DNA from: K189A clade bacterium
Lineage (GTDB): Bacteria > Pseudomonadota > Gammaproteobacteria > Pseudomonadales > Azotimanducaceae
Assembly: GCA_018607725.1 (NCBI GenBank)
Contig: JABBAY010000083.1
Coordinates: 1 to 43,436 of the forward strand
Direction: 5' to 3'
DNA length: 43,436 nt
Shown piece by piece: positions 16,156 through 25,768 of the stretch. Every line of letters begins with the position of its first letter. Positions within the stretch are counted from its first letter, which is position 1. The notes below the pieces were generated by a model. It was given only the letters and a program-made list of their open reading frames with translations. It did no database searches and had not been told where the DNA came from. Both the position numbers and the translations under genes were made by a program.

Positions 16156-18246
16156 ATGACTGAACTGAGCCGTTATCGAAATATCGGCATTTTCGCCCAC
16201 GTAGATGCTGGTAAAACCACCACCACCGAACGTATTCTGAAACTGACCGGCAAGATTCACAAGATCGGCGAGGTCCATGATGGCGCAGCGACCACTGACT
16301 TTATGGAGCAGGAACAGGAGCGCGGCATTACCATCCAGTCAGCTGCGACCACGGCTTTTTGGAAAGACCATCGCCTGAACATCATCGATACACCTGGACA
16401 CGTGGACTTCACTATTGAAGTTTACCGCTCATTGAAGGTGCTGGATGGCGGCGTTGGCGTCTTCTGTGGGTCCGGTGGTGTTGAGCCCCAGTCCGAGACT
16501 AACTGGCGATATGCGAACGAATCAGAAGTCGCTCGGATCATCTTTATCAATAAGCTTGACCGACTGGGCGCAGACTTCTACCGGGTAATCAAGCAGGTCG
16601 AAGACGTTCTGGCTGCCAAGCCATTAGTCATGGTATTGCCAATCGGCGAGGAAGAAAACTTCGTCGGTGCGGTTGATCTTATCACCATGCAAGCCCACAT
16701 CTGGGATGATTCCGGCGATCCCACGAAATATGTCATCACCGACATTCCAGAAAACATGCTGGAACTCGCGGCTGAATATCGCGAAAAGCTGATCGAGACC
16801 GCCGTTGAGCAAGACGAAGACATCATGATGGCCTACCTTGAAGAAGCCCAAGAGCCCACTATCGACGAACTCAAGCGCTGCATCCGCAAGGGTACCATCG
16901 CGCTGGAGTTTTTCCCGACATTCTGTGGCTCAGCGTTCAAGAACAAGTGTATCCAGATGATGTTGGATGGCGTTATCGATTACCTGCCAAACCCAACAGA
17001 AGTAACCCCGCAGCCAGAGGTTGATTTGGATGGCGTGGAAACTGGGACATTCGCGATTGTTGATGCAGACAAGCCACTGCGCGCTCTGGCCTTCAAAATC
17101 ATGGACGACCGCTTTGGCGCTCTGACCTTTACTCGAATTTACTCTGGCAGGCTCAAAAAGGGTGATACCGTGCTGAACACCTTTACAGGTAAAAGCGAAC
17201 GTATTGGCCGGCTGGTCGAGATGCATGCCAACGAGCGCATCGAAATCGACTCGGCGACAGCGGGCGATATCGTCGCCTTGATCGGCATGAAGAATACTCA
17301 GACAGGGCACACTCTATGTGACCCTAAGTTTCCAGCAACACTGGAACCCATGGTATTTCCTGAGCCAGTAATCTATCTTGCGGTATCGCCAAAAGACAAG
17401 ACTGCAGCCGAAAAAATGGGCATGGCCCTGTCGAAGATGATTCAGGAAGATCCGTCTTTCCGAGTTGAAACCGATATCGAGTCTGGCGAAGTCATCCTCA
17501 AAGGTATGGGCGAGTTACACCTCGACATCAAGGTCGACATCTTGCGTCGTACCCACGGTGTTGACGTCGTCGTCGGCAAGCCTCTTGTGGCTTATCGCGA
17601 GTCCATCACCAAGCTTATCGAAGATTCCTACACTCACAAGAAACAAACCGGTGGTTCGGGTCAGTTCGCTAAGATTGACTACATCGTTGAACCCGCTGAA
17701 GTGGGCACTGGCTTCCAGTTTGAATCCAAGGTCACTGGCGGTAACGTTCCCCGTGAGTTCTGGCCAGCAGTTGAGAAAGGCTTCAAAGTCAGTCTGGAAG
17801 AAGGCCCACTGGCCGGCTTCCCGTGTCTCGACGTCAAGGTATCCTTAATAGACGGCGGCTTCCATGCCGTTGACTCCTCTGCGATCGCCTTTGAAATTGC
17901 GTCTCGAGCCGCGTACCGTCAAACCATGCCGAAAGCGGGCCCTCAGATCATGGAGCCCATCATGAAAATTGATGTCTTCACGCCTGACGCTCACGTTGGT
18001 GATGTTATTGGCGATCTGAACCGACGTCGCGGCATGATCCAGGGTCAGGAAGCGGGCGCCACAGGGACGCGAGTCAAGGCCCAGGCACCCCTGTCTGAAA
18101 TGTTCGGTTACATCGGTGATCTGCGAACCATGACCTCTGGCCGCGGCCAGTTTTCCATGGAATTCAGCCACTACAGCGCGGCGCCCAAAAATGTCGCTGA
18201 TGAAGTGGTTAAAGAAACACTGGAGCGTAAGGCAGCCAAGGCGTAA
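16156..18246 (+). CDS. fusB: Elongation factor G, second type (EF-G2)
   Basis: This 696-residue translational GTPase has the P-loop AHVDAGKT (14-21), DTPGHVDF and NKLD (in [12 protein letters not shown]) motifs, followed by domains II-V. It differs from the main EF-G in the switch II neighbourhood ([15 protein letters not shown] in place of the usual AVGGVQPQSETVW). It also stands alone, not in the rpsL-rpsG-fusA-tufA operon. This matches the EF-G2 paralogue found in Pseudomonas, Vibrio and Shewanella. Such paralogues may specialise in translocation or ribosome recycling; which applies here is unknown. It is followed by a strong terminator and so appears monocistronic. Confidence 0.9.
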   Translation: MTELSRYRNIGIFAHVDAGKTTTTERILKLTGKIHKIGEVHDGAATTDFMEQEQERGITIQSAATTAFWKDHRLNIIDTPGHVDFTIEVYRSLKVLDGGVGVFCGSGGVEPQSETNWRYANESEVARIIFINKLDRLGADFYRVIKQVEDVLAAKPLVMVLPIGEEENFVGAVDLITMQAHIWDDSGDPTKYVITDIPENMLELAAEYREKLIETAVEQDEDIMMAYLEEAQEPTIDELKRCIRKGTIALEFFPTFCGSAFKNKCIQMMLDGVIDYLPNPTEVTPQPEVDLDGVETGTFAIVDADKPLRALAFKIMDDRFGALTFTRIYSGRLKKGDTVLNTFTGKSERIGRLVEMHANERIEIDSATAGDIVALIGMKNTQTGHTLCDPKFPATLEPMVFPEPVIYLAVSPKDKTAAEKMGMALSKMIQEDPSFRVETDIESGEVILKGMGELHLDIKVDILRRTHGVDVVVGKPLVAYRESITKLIEDSYTHKKQTGGSGQFAKIDYIVEPAEVGTGFQFESKVTGGNVPREFWPAVEKGFKVSLEEGPLAGFPCLDVKVSLIDGGFHAVDSSAIAFEIASRAAYRQTMPKAGPQIMEPIMKIDVFTPDAHVGDVIGDLNRRRGMIQGQEAGATGTRVKAQAPLSEMFGYIGDLRTMTSGRGQFSMEFSHYSAAPKNVADEVVKETLERKAAKA

Positions 18247-18274
18247 TCAGCCCAGCTGCTCATATCCTGCAGTT

Positions 18275-18303
18275 AAAAAAGGCCGGTTATTCGGCCTTTT
18301 TTT
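18275..18303 (+). terminator. Rho-independent terminator after the EF-G gene
   Basis: AAAAAAGGCCG (18275-18285) pairs perfectly with CGGCCTTTTTT (18292-18302) around a six-base loop, ending in a run of T. It lies 28 bases after the stop codon. Confidence 0.9.
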
Positions 18304-18437
18304 CGCCTATCGTTTGCGCCTGTTGAGCGATCAAACAACACACGCCGACAAGCCACTCAATGGCCTTGGTTTTTCAGTGCTTTCACCCCACGGTCATAAT
18401 GCATACAATCGATCAACAACTTGATTGAGGCAATTCC

Positions 18438-19700
18438 ATGCGCGAAGCCCGAGCCAATACCCAGGCCACTATTCCCGATCCCTACTCAATCCCCCTGGCC
18501 GATCTCACGGTGGTTGATCCCGCCCTCTTCCAGCAAGATGCCCACTGGGACTACTTCGCTCGGTTACGCGCTGAGGATCCGGTGCACCTCAATGAAGATG
18601 AAGAATTTGGCCGAGTCTGGTCGGTAACACGGTTTGAAGACATCATGTATGTGGATAAGCACCATGAGCTGTTCTCTTCAGAGGCCGGTATTACGCTTGG
18701 ACTGCCCAACAGCCGCTCGAAAGAACGAGAAAACTTTCAGACCAGTAACTTCATCGCCATGGACCCGCCAAAGCACGACGTGCAACGGGCCACGGTGGCG
18801 CCAGTGGTGGCGCCATCAAATCTGGCCAATTTGGAATCAACTATTCGCGACCGGGCCGGGGCTATTCTGGACTCACTCCCCATCGACGAAGAGTTTGACT
18901 GGGTTGATGCGGTCTCAATCGAGCTCACTACTCAGATGTTAGCCACCTTGTTCGATTTCCCTTTTGAAGACCGACGTCTACTGACTCGCTGGTCAGATGT
19001 GGCGACAGCCGGGCCTGGCAACGGCATCTCTGCTGAACAGCGACGCACCGAGTTACTCGAGTGCCTGGCTTATTTTACCCGCCTGTGGAACGAACGAGTC
19101 AACGAGGCTCCCAAGGGCGACCTGATTTCCATGCTCGCCCATGGCAAAGACACCCGGGATATGGCGCCGATGGAGTTTCTCGGCAACCTGATACTCTTGA
19201 TCGTCGGTGGCAATGATACGACTCGCAATTCTATCAGCGGCGGCGTCTTGGCCCTGAACCAGCACCCTGATCAATATCAAAAATTACGGGACAATCCCGA
19301 CCTGATCCCGAAGATGATCCCGGAGATCATCCGCTGGCAAACGCCGCTGGCCTACATGCGCAGAACGGCACTGGTCGATACCCAATTAAACGGCAAAAAT
19401 ATCAAACCAGGCGACAAACTATTGATGTGGTATGTCTCTGGCAACCGTGACGGCAGCGTCATTGACCAACCTGACAACTTCATTATCGACCGACCCAATG
19501 CCCGCCATCATCTGTCATTTGGTTTTGGGATCCACCGTTGCATGGGCAATCGTCTGGCCGAGATGCAATTACGCATCGTCTGGGAGGAGATTCTCAAGCG
19601 GTTTCATACCGTCGAAGTGACGGGGACGCCCGAGAGAACCTATTCCACCTTCGTCAAGGGCTACACCAAGCTACCGGTTCGCCTGCATCCTCGCCACTAG
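18438..19700 (+). CDS. Cytochrome P450, CYP153-like alkane hydroxylase
   Basis: This 420-residue soluble bacterial P450 has the I-helix motif VGGNDTTRNS, the K-helix EIIR and the heme-binding loop FGFGIHRCMG, with Cys368 as the iron ligand. The N-terminal SIPLADLTVVDPALFQQD and the FIAMDPPKHD segments are typical, as I remember them, of the CYP153 family. CYP153 enzymes hydroxylate medium-chain alkanes and fatty acids at the terminal carbon. The ATG has GAGG about eight bases upstream. Many CYP153 genes are next to a ferredoxin and a ferredoxin reductase, but neither is adjacent here, so electrons must come from elsewhere in the genome. Subfamily and substrate are inferred. Confidence 0.88.
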   Translation: MREARANTQATIPDPYSIPLADLTVVDPALFQQDAHWDYFARLRAEDPVHLNEDEEFGRVWSVTRFEDIMYVDKHHELFSSEAGITLGLPNSRSKERENFQTSNFIAMDPPKHDVQRATVAPVVAPSNLANLESTIRDRAGAILDSLPIDEEFDWVDAVSIELTTQMLATLFDFPFEDRRLLTRWSDVATAGPGNGISAEQRRTELLECLAYFTRLWNERVNEAPKGDLISMLAHGKDTRDMAPMEFLGNLILLIVGGNDTTRNSISGGVLALNQHPDQYQKLRDNPDLIPKMIPEIIRWQTPLAYMRRTALVDTQLNGKNIKPGDKLLMWYVSGNRDGSVIDQPDNFIIDRPNARHHLSFGFGIHRCMGNRLAEMQLRIVWEEILKRFHTVEVTGTPERTYSTFVKGYTKLPVRLHPRH

Positions 19701-19860
19701 GCAGCCTGGACGTCAAAGCCTTCGAGCGAGTCGCGCTAACCGGCATAGGGTGCTGGCGTGCCAGACAAGCGGTAATTACCGCGAAAGAAGCTGGTTCAAA
19801 TACTCGCGACTTGGTATCGTCTCCGTCGCTAGCCCATCCATTTGACCTAAGCAGGCATCC

Positions 19861-21213
19861 GTGTCCTTACTGACTGATTTACCGCTCAATCCAAAGCTCT
19901 TCAAAGCTCTCGAAAAACTCGGCTTTACTGAGGCGACTGAGGTCCAGGCGCAGGCCATACCTGTGGCGTTAACAGGCAAAGACCTGATGGTTTCCGCCAA
20001 GACCGGCAGTGGCAAAACCGCGGCTTTCGTATTGCCCGTGCTGGATAAATTACTCGCGACGCAAGCGCCAAAATCAGGGACTCGAGCGCTGATCCTGCTG
20101 CCCACCCGTGAACTGGCGCTACAAACCCAAAAGATGTTTGAAAAACTCGCGGCTTTCACACCGATAAAATGTGGACTCATCATTGGCGGCGAAGCCTTCA
20201 AGCATCAGATCGCTTCGATTCGTAAGAACCCTGAGGTGATGATTGCCACCCCCGGCAGATTGGTGGAACACCTTGAGAAGGGTAGCCTGGACTTTAAGGA
20301 CCTCGAAGTGCTGATATTGGATGAGGCAGACCGAATGCTGGACATGGGCTTCACCGAAGACATGAACACGATCGCCGCGGCTTGTAATCCGAACCGCCAG
20401 AACCTGTTGTTTTCGGCGACCTTGAGCCATCAAGGCTTCAGCCATATCAAAGCCATTCTGACTCGACCCGAGTCGATCGTCACTGACACCCACCGTCAGG
20501 CGCATAGCCAGATCCAACAACAAATGGTGCTTGCCGACGACGCCAAGCACAAAGAGCGCCTAATCACCGCGTTGGTTAAGGAAGAAGGGGCGAGTCGAGT
20601 ATTCGTCTTCTGCAACACTCGGGAGCAGTGCCAACAACTGGGAAGTACACTACAAAACCAGGGTTTGAAAATCGGCTACATTCACGGTGAAATCGCCCAA
20701 AGTATTCGTAAGCAAGTCATGAGCCGATTCCGTGATGGCAAAATTACAATTCTGGTGGCCACAGATGTCGCTGCCCGCGGGCTGGATATTCAGGATGTCG
20801 AGTTGGTCATCAATTATACGGTCGCTCATTCCGGCGACGACCATGTCCATCGCGTCGGTCGAACCGGAAGGGCTGGCCAAGCCGGCAAAGCCATCACGCT
20901 GGTAAGCTCCATGGAGTTTAACCAGATGTCGAGTATCGAACGGTACCTTAAAATTCGTTTTGAGCCCCGACAAGTGAAAGGCTTGGAAGCAGCTTACCGA
21001 GGACCCAAGAAACTCAAAAAGTCTGGTAAGGCTACTGGGATCAAGAAAGCCACTAAAAAGAAAGTGGCCGCGAGCGCCAAAAAAGCCGCTGCTAAACCGG
21101 CTAAACAAAAGCACTTGAAACGCAAGGCCGCGCCCCCGCGGCCAACCACTAGCGATAGCGCACCCACCAAAGCACCCGAAGAGGGCTTTCGTCCTCTGAA
21201 GAAGCGTAACTGA
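19861..21213 (+). CDS. DEAD-box ATP-dependent RNA helicase (RhlE-like)
   Basis: This 450-residue helicase has all the expected motifs: AKTGSGKT (46-53), PTREL, TPGR, DEAD (155-158), SAT, ATDVAARGLDI and HRVGRTGRAG. A lysine- and alanine-rich tail of about 80 residues follows the helicase core and should bind RNA non-specifically. Such proteins remodel RNA in ribosome assembly, decay or cold adaptation. The start is GTG, with AGG five bases upstream. RhlE fits best from length and tail, but closely related subfamilies cannot be separated by eye. Confidence 0.9.
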   Translation: MSLLTDLPLNPKLFKALEKLGFTEATEVQAQAIPVALTGKDLMVSAKTGSGKTAAFVLPVLDKLLATQAPKSGTRALILLPTRELALQTQKMFEKLAAFTPIKCGLIIGGEAFKHQIASIRKNPEVMIATPGRLVEHLEKGSLDFKDLEVLILDEADRMLDMGFTEDMNTIAAACNPNRQNLLFSATLSHQGFSHIKAILTRPESIVTDTHRQAHSQIQQQMVLADDAKHKERLITALVKEEGASRVFVFCNTREQCQQLGSTLQNQGLKIGYIHGEIAQSIRKQVMSRFRDGKITILVATDVAARGLDIQDVELVINYTVAHSGDDHVHRVGRTGRAGQAGKAITLVSSMEFNQMSSIERYLKIRFEPRQVKGLEAAYRGPKKLKKSGKATGIKKATKKKVAASAKKAAAKPAKQKHLKRKAAPPRPTTSDSAPTKAPEEGFRPLKKRN

Positions 21214-21411
21214 CCTGACGCTTTCTTGATTTAGCGCAATCAGCGCCGCATCACCCCTTGAATATCAGCTGACACCCCTGATAATCCGGATATCTCGTCA
21301 TAGGCAAGGCTAGACCTTGCCTCGATCTCGAGCAGCTTTTCTACAAGATTTGATCTGTGGTCAAACTGCACTAAGAATCGTGACGCTCACTCAAAATAAG
21401 ACAGTACTATT

Positions 21412-22311
21412 GTGGAATTTACCGACTATTACGCAGTGCTCGGCATTGAGCCTACGGCGACTCAAGAAGAGATCAAGCGCGCCTTTAAGAAACTCGCGCG
21501 CAAATACCATCCCGATGTCAGCACGGAGGATGATGCCCAGGCGCGCTTCCAGGCTGTCAGTGAGGCGTATGAAATGCTCAAGGACTCAGCCAAGCGGGCT
21601 GAATACGACGAACTGAGGACCTATGTGAATAGCCAGGGACGACAGGGCGCCAATCAAGGTTTTCGATTTGATCAGCACGACTTTGGTGGTGATGCGCGGT
21701 TCGAAGATATTCTCAGCTCCATCTTTGGCAGTGAAGGCTTCAATAAAGGCGGATTTTCCGGCACCCGGGGCTTTCGTCAACCGGGCAGGGATTTGCACTA
21801 CTCCATCAAGATCAGTCTGGAGGAGGCCCACAATGGCGGCGAGAAACAGATTCGCCTGCAAACCCAACGGGGCGAAAAGACCATTAACGTTAAGATTCCA
21901 GCTGGCATCAGCAGCGGCAAGGAGCTTCGCCTGCGCGGTCAAGGCGAACCCGGCGCAGGCAAGGCTGATGCCGGCGATCTTTATTTGCAGATCGAGTATG
22001 CGCCGCACCCACAATTTGAAGTGGATGGCCGAGACATTGTGCTGGTCCTACCTGTGACACCCTGGGAAGCGGCGCTTGGTGACAACATTGAGGTGCCGAC
22101 TCTTGGTGGTCGCGTTAAATTGCGGATTCCCGCCAATAGTCAAAATGGCAGTCGCCTGCGTCTAAAAGGCAAAGGCCTGGCAAAGACTGGCGATCAAATT
22201 GTGGTCTTGAAACTGGTGAATCCCAAGGCAACGACTGATTCTGAGCGTGCTGCCTTTGAAACACTCGCCACCCGCTTCTCAGATTTTAACCCCAGGACTA
22301 GGGCAAAATAA
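21412..22311 (+). CDS. cbpA: Curved DNA-binding protein / DnaJ-class co-chaperone
   Basis: This 299-residue protein has an N-terminal J domain (2-68) with the HPD tripeptide at 33-35, a glycine/phenylalanine-rich linker and the two-part DnaJ C-terminal substrate-binding domain, without the zinc finger of DnaJ. That is the CbpA layout. It stimulates DnaK and can bind curved DNA. The start is GTG, giving MEFTDYYAVLG, which aligns with the E. coli CbpA beginning. Its stop overlaps the start of cbpM by one base, a translationally coupled pair that fixes the assignment. Confidence 0.93.
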   Translation: MEFTDYYAVLGIEPTATQEEIKRAFKKLARKYHPDVSTEDDAQARFQAVSEAYEMLKDSAKRAEYDELRTYVNSQGRQGANQGFRFDQHDFGGDARFEDILSSIFGSEGFNKGGFSGTRGFRQPGRDLHYSIKISLEEAHNGGEKQIRLQTQRGEKTINVKIPAGISSGKELRLRGQGEPGAGKADAGDLYLQIEYAPHPQFEVDGRDIVLVLPVTPWEAALGDNIEVPTLGGRVKLRIPANSQNGSRLRLKGKGLAKTGDQIVVLKLVNPKATTDSERAAFETLATRFSDFNPRTRAK

Positions 22312-22592
22312 TGAGTATCGACATATTAACCATGACGGAATTTTGTCAAGCCACCCGGCTGCCACGAGAAGATATTCACGAACTGGTCAATATTGGCATC
22401 ATTGAAACACTGGCCAGTGACCAGTTCGACAGCGACCAGGTCTTGCGCTGTATCAAGGCACGACGCTTGCAACAGGATCTCGACCTTAACCTTCAAGGTG
22501 TGGCCCTGGTGCTCGATCTGCTCGATCAAAACCGACATTTGCAGCGCCGTTTGCACCATTTCGAACAGCTGGTCCAACGGCTTCACAACTAG
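22311..22592 (+). CDS. cbpM: CbpA modulator CbpM
   Basis: This 93-residue protein has a MerR-like helix-turn-helix look (MTEFCQATRLPREDIHELVN, then DQVLRCIKARRL). Family members bind the J domain of CbpA and inhibit its co-chaperone and DNA-binding activities. The ATG shares its A with the TAA stop of cbpA, so expression is coupled. Length and gene order match the known pair. Confidence 0.88.
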   Translation: MSIDILTMTEFCQATRLPREDIHELVNIGIIETLASDQFDSDQVLRCIKARRLQQDLDLNLQGVALVLDLLDQNRHLQRRLHHFEQLVQRLHN

Positions 22593-22761
22593 CCTGTCGC
22601 CAGCTTAACCAGCCTGTTTGGCAGGGTGGCCGACGGAGATTAATTGATGAAATTTAGGAATGTATTAGTATCCAAATATTCCATTAACTTCTTTCTCTTG
22701 CACTGCTACATTGGCGCGCTCGTGACACACTCGTCTTTTATTTTTCCAACAAGGAACCCCC

Positions 22762-24363
22762 ATGTCTAATTATCTGCAGAACATCGAGGCATTTGCAAAA
22801 CTTCGCAACGCCCAGTCAACCTGGAACGGCATTAATCCAGAGTTTGCAACCCGCATGGACTTACAGAATCGCTTTAAGACCGGCCTGGATATTGCCCGCT
22901 ATACGGCAGACATCATGCGCAAGGATATGGCAGATTATGATTTGGATTCCGCACAATATACCCAGTCATTGGGCTGCTGGCATGGCTTCACAGCCCAGCA
23001 ATTGGCGATGTCAGTGAAGAAACACCGCGGCACCATGGACAAGAGCTACATTTATCTGAGTGGTTGGATGGTTGCAGCATTACGCTCACAGTTCGGGCCT
23101 TTGCCAGACCAAAGCATGCATGAAAAGACATCAGTACCTGCATTGATCGAAGAGATTTATACATTCCTCAAGCAGGCCGACGCCCGTGAGCTACGACACA
23201 TTTTTATTGCCTTGGACGAAGCTCGGGCCAATGGCGGTGATGTCGAAAGCATCATTCACCAGATCGATAATTTTCAAACTCATGTCGTGCCAATTATCGC
23301 CGACATCGATGCTGGTTTTGGTAATGAAGAAGCCACTTACCTGCTCGCCAAGAAGATGATCGAAGCGGGAGCTTGCGCCATTCAGGTAGAAAACCAAGTG
23401 TCTGACGCGAAGCAATGCGGACACCAAGCTGGCAAAGTCACCGTCCCGCACGAAGATTTCCTTTCCAAGATCAATGCGATTCGCTATGCGTTTCTTGAGC
23501 TTGGCGTTGAGAACGGCATTATCGTCGCTCGAACCGACTCACTCGGCGCCAGCTTGACGCAAAAAATCCCAGTCTCGAAGGAAGCTGGGGACCTGGCCAG
23601 CCAGTACAACTCATTCCTGGAAACCAATGCGATCAACGATCTCAGCGAGCTGAAGGAAAATGATATTGCGATCCACCAGAGTGGCCAGTTGGTGAAGCCT
23701 ATTCGCCTCGATAACGGGCTCTACTCTTTCCGTGAAGGCACCGGTTTTGATCGTGTTGTTCTTGATTGCGTTACTAGCCTCAACCACGGTGCCGATCTAC
23801 TTTGGATCGAAACCGAGAAGCCAAACGTCGCGCAGATTGCAGCGATGGTCAATGAAATTCGCAAGCATGTGCCGAACGCTAAGCTCGTCTACAACAACTC
23901 GCCTTCGTTTAACTGGACTCTGGCGTTTCGTGAGCAGGTTTATGGCGAATGGCAAGCAGCGGGCAAAGATCTGACGGCTTACCCAGATCCTGCGGTGACA
24001 CCACGGGGCCTGATGGCGGCTGAGCTTGATAGCACTGAGCTCGCAGCAACCGCTGACGCCCTCGTCCAAAACTTCCAACAAGACTCTGCACGGGAAGCTG
24101 GTATTTTCCACCACCTGATCACGTTGCCCACTTATCACGAAACGGCATTGGGCACAGACATTCTCAGTGAAGGTTACTTCGGTGATCTAGGGATGCTCGC
24201 CTATGTCAGGGACGTCCAACGTCAGGAAATTCGGCGAGATATGGCGTCAGTCAAGCACCAGGATCTGGCTGGTTCCAACATTGGTGACGACCATAAAGAA
24301 TACTTTTCAGGCGATAATGCATTGCTGGCCGGTGGTAAAGATAACACCATGAATCAGTTCTAA
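22762..24363 (+). CDS. aceA: Isocitrate lyase
   Basis: This 533-residue protein is the longer isocitrate lyase type found in Pseudomonas and Acinetobacter (E. coli AceA is about 434 residues). The catalytic segment KQCGH is at 217-221, with Cys219 as the general acid, and IIADIDAGFGNEEATY (178-193) holds metal-binding aspartates. The enzyme splits isocitrate to glyoxylate and succinate in the glyoxylate shunt, needed for growth on acetate, fatty acids or alkanes. AAGGA precedes the ATG. No malate synthase lies nearby. It fits with the CYP153 P450 and pckA in the same window. Confidence 0.95.
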   Translation: MSNYLQNIEAFAKLRNAQSTWNGINPEFATRMDLQNRFKTGLDIARYTADIMRKDMADYDLDSAQYTQSLGCWHGFTAQQLAMSVKKHRGTMDKSYIYLSGWMVAALRSQFGPLPDQSMHEKTSVPALIEEIYTFLKQADARELRHIFIALDEARANGGDVESIIHQIDNFQTHVVPIIADIDAGFGNEEATYLLAKKMIEAGACAIQVENQVSDAKQCGHQAGKVTVPHEDFLSKINAIRYAFLELGVENGIIVARTDSLGASLTQKIPVSKEAGDLASQYNSFLETNAINDLSELKENDIAIHQSGQLVKPIRLDNGLYSFREGTGFDRVVLDCVTSLNHGADLLWIETEKPNVAQIAAMVNEIRKHVPNAKLVYNNSPSFNWTLAFREQVYGEWQAAGKDLTAYPDPAVTPRGLMAAELDSTELAATADALVQNFQQDSAREAGIFHHLITLPTYHETALGTDILSEGYFGDLGMLAYVRDVQRQEIRRDMASVKHQDLAGSNIGDDHKEYFSGDNALLAGGKDNTMNQF

Positions 24364-24367
24364 GCAT

Positions 24368-24409
24368 TTGCCTACGGCGCCATTGGTCGACCTACGGCGC
24401 CGTAGGCAA
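24368..24409 (+). repeat. Large inverted repeat and palindrome after aceA
   Basis: TTGCCTACGGCGCC (24368-24381) is the exact reverse complement of 24396-24409, a 14-bp stem with a 14-base loop. Within it CCTACGGCGCCGTAGG (24391-24406) is itself a perfect palindrome, and its left 11 bases recur 20 bases upstream. No T run follows directly. Confidence 0.7.
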
Positions 24410-24420
24410 TCTTTCAAGCA

Positions 24421-24470
24421 AGTAGACAAAAAAAGTAGACAAAAAAAGGACAGCCTAGGCTGTCCTTTTT
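24421..24470. terminator. Palindromic terminator, with a preceding 13-base direct repeat
   Basis: AAAAAGGACAGCCT (24443-24456) and AGGCTGTCCTTTTT (24457-24470) form one perfect palindrome with A and T runs at the ends, able to terminate transcription from both sides (aceA and the small gene at 24526). Just before it AGTAGACAAAAAA is repeated directly (24421-24433 and 24434-24446). Confidence 0.85.
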
Positions 24471-24487
24471 TATTCACTGACCAAATC

Positions 24488-24525
24488 CAACACTGAGCCT
24501 CCCAACACTGAGACTCCTAACACTG
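24488..24525. repeat. Short 15-base tandem repeat
   Basis: CAACACTGAGCCTCC (24488-24502) is followed by CAACACTGAGACTCC (24503-24517) and a partial third copy beginning TAACACTG. It lies just past the stop of the small minus-strand gene. Confidence 0.6.
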
Positions 24526-24726
24526 CTATGTGGCTCGAGGTTTGTTACCGAGAGAAATATGTTTGGGTCCAGCAACGCTCTGCTGGCCACTGACACCCGA
24601 CTTGATTTCATTGATCGTACCGCCGGACTTAACGAAAGCCTCCGTTTGTTCAGCGATGGACAGAGATGTTTCTGATGCCGCTGGCTGCTTCTTCTTTGCC
24701 GGTGCGGTCTTAGGCTTGCCAGCCAT
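24526..24726 (-). CDS. Small basic protein of unknown function
   Basis: This 66-residue protein has a lysine/alanine-rich N-terminus (MAGKPKTAPAKKK), an amphipathic middle (SIAEQTEAFVKSGG) and a C-terminal GVSGQ...HISLGNKP stretch. AAAGG lies upstream of the ATG, and the codon use looks like that of its neighbours. I recall small proteins of this shape, with the GVSGQ element, in other gammaproteobacteria but cannot name a function. It is alone between two other transcription units. Nucleic-acid binding would suit the basic end but is a guess. Confidence 0.65.
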   Translation of the reverse strand: MAGKPKTAPAKKKQPAASETSLSIAEQTEAFVKSGGTINEIKSGVSGQQSVAGPKHISLGNKPRAT

Positions 24727-24881
24727 AGGAAACCTTTCGTGGTTAGGATTGACCGGCTATAATACACGAAATTGCTTCGGAATTCAGCCTGATTGGCCCG
24801 GCCACTCATCTGAACTTCTATTCTCAGCGTAGGACTCCGACGAAACCCTTATCCAGACCCAAGCAACCATGAGAGCAATGC

Positions 24882-25694
24882 ATGCTGGCAACCCAAATTG
24901 ACCCTCGCGATCCTATCATTGGTCCTTCGGTTCGAATCATCATTGCCTTGCTTGTCCTGTGCAGCGCCGGCACCAAAGCCGACGACTTATCAGTGGCACT
25001 GCAAGCTTTCGATAATGCTCAATACAGTGACTCACTGCGCCAACTTGAGATCTTCGCCAAAGCACAACCGAAGAATCCTGCCGCGCTCTACTACCTGGGG
25101 CGAAGTCAATACCATGCAGGCGACTTCAAGGCGGCCGAGAAGTCCCTTGAGGCACTTTTGAAAGACCACCCTGAGCACATAGAGGGCCATTACTTGATGG
25201 GCTCGATAAACGTCGCACGCGTCTCTGAGGTGAGCGTGTTTCAAAAGATCGGCACGGCTAAAGATGCATTAGCCTCCTGGCTAACCGTCGTACAACTTGA
25301 CCCAAAGCATGTTGAGGGACTCTACGCGGTCATCAGTTTTTATATCTCAGCACCGGCTTTCGCGGGCGGCGATCTGGACAAAGCCAAAACCGAGCTGCCT
25401 CGACTTGAAGCACTCAACCCCGATTGGGCCATGCTCGCCCGAGCCAGTTTATCGAACAAGGAAAACCAGATCGACCAGGCTCAAGCCCTGTATCAGACTG
25501 CCAGCCAGCGTATTCAGGAGCGTGCATTCCCATTATTTGCGCTAGCCAACTTTCAACTCACGCAACAAAATTATGCCGCAGCTTTGGCCACCTTGTCTGA
25601 ATATGAGCAGCGCCAACACGCCTGGAATGACCCGAATGCCGATGTATCCAACGCGCTGCGTGAAAAAATAGAGACCGCCATGAGATCCAAGTGA
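24882..25694 (+). CDS. Tetratricopeptide repeat protein, exported
   Basis: This 270-residue protein has a hydrophobic N-terminal segment (about residues 15-32, RIIIALLVLCSAGTKA) that looks like a signal peptide, though preceded by a rather long and acidic leader. TPR-like helical pairs follow, for example NPAALYYLGRSQYHAGDFKAAE and the HIEGHYLMG segment. TPR proteins act as scaffolds and have no catalytic role. No partner is evident from the context, as the gene stands alone with a bidirectional terminator after it. Confidence 0.8.
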   Translation: MLATQIDPRDPIIGPSVRIIIALLVLCSAGTKADDLSVALQAFDNAQYSDSLRQLEIFAKAQPKNPAALYYLGRSQYHAGDFKAAEKSLEALLKDHPEHIEGHYLMGSINVARVSEVSVFQKIGTAKDALASWLTVVQLDPKHVEGLYAVISFYISAPAFAGGDLDKAKTELPRLEALNPDWAMLARASLSNKENQIDQAQALYQTASQRIQERAFPLFALANFQLTQQNYAAALATLSEYEQRQHAWNDPNADVSNALREKIETAMRSK

Positions 25695-25704
25695 CCCTGC
25701 TCAC

Positions 25705-25743
25705 GCCATAAAAAAACGCACCAATCGGTGCGTTTTTTATGGC
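25705..25743. terminator. Bidirectional terminator between the TPR gene and rpoD
   Basis: GCCAT, an A run and ACGCACC pair with GGTGCG, a T run and ATGGC around a four-base loop (AATC), with one bulged A. It sits between convergent genes and has T runs on both strands. Confidence 0.92.
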
Positions 25744-25768
25744 TCACATACTACCAAGCGTAGCCCTT

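Noticed and set aside
24474-24809. A 111-residue minus-strand frame over the small gene
   Set aside because: It overlaps the 66-residue gene in another frame, runs through repeats and the terminator region, and lacks a ribosome site.
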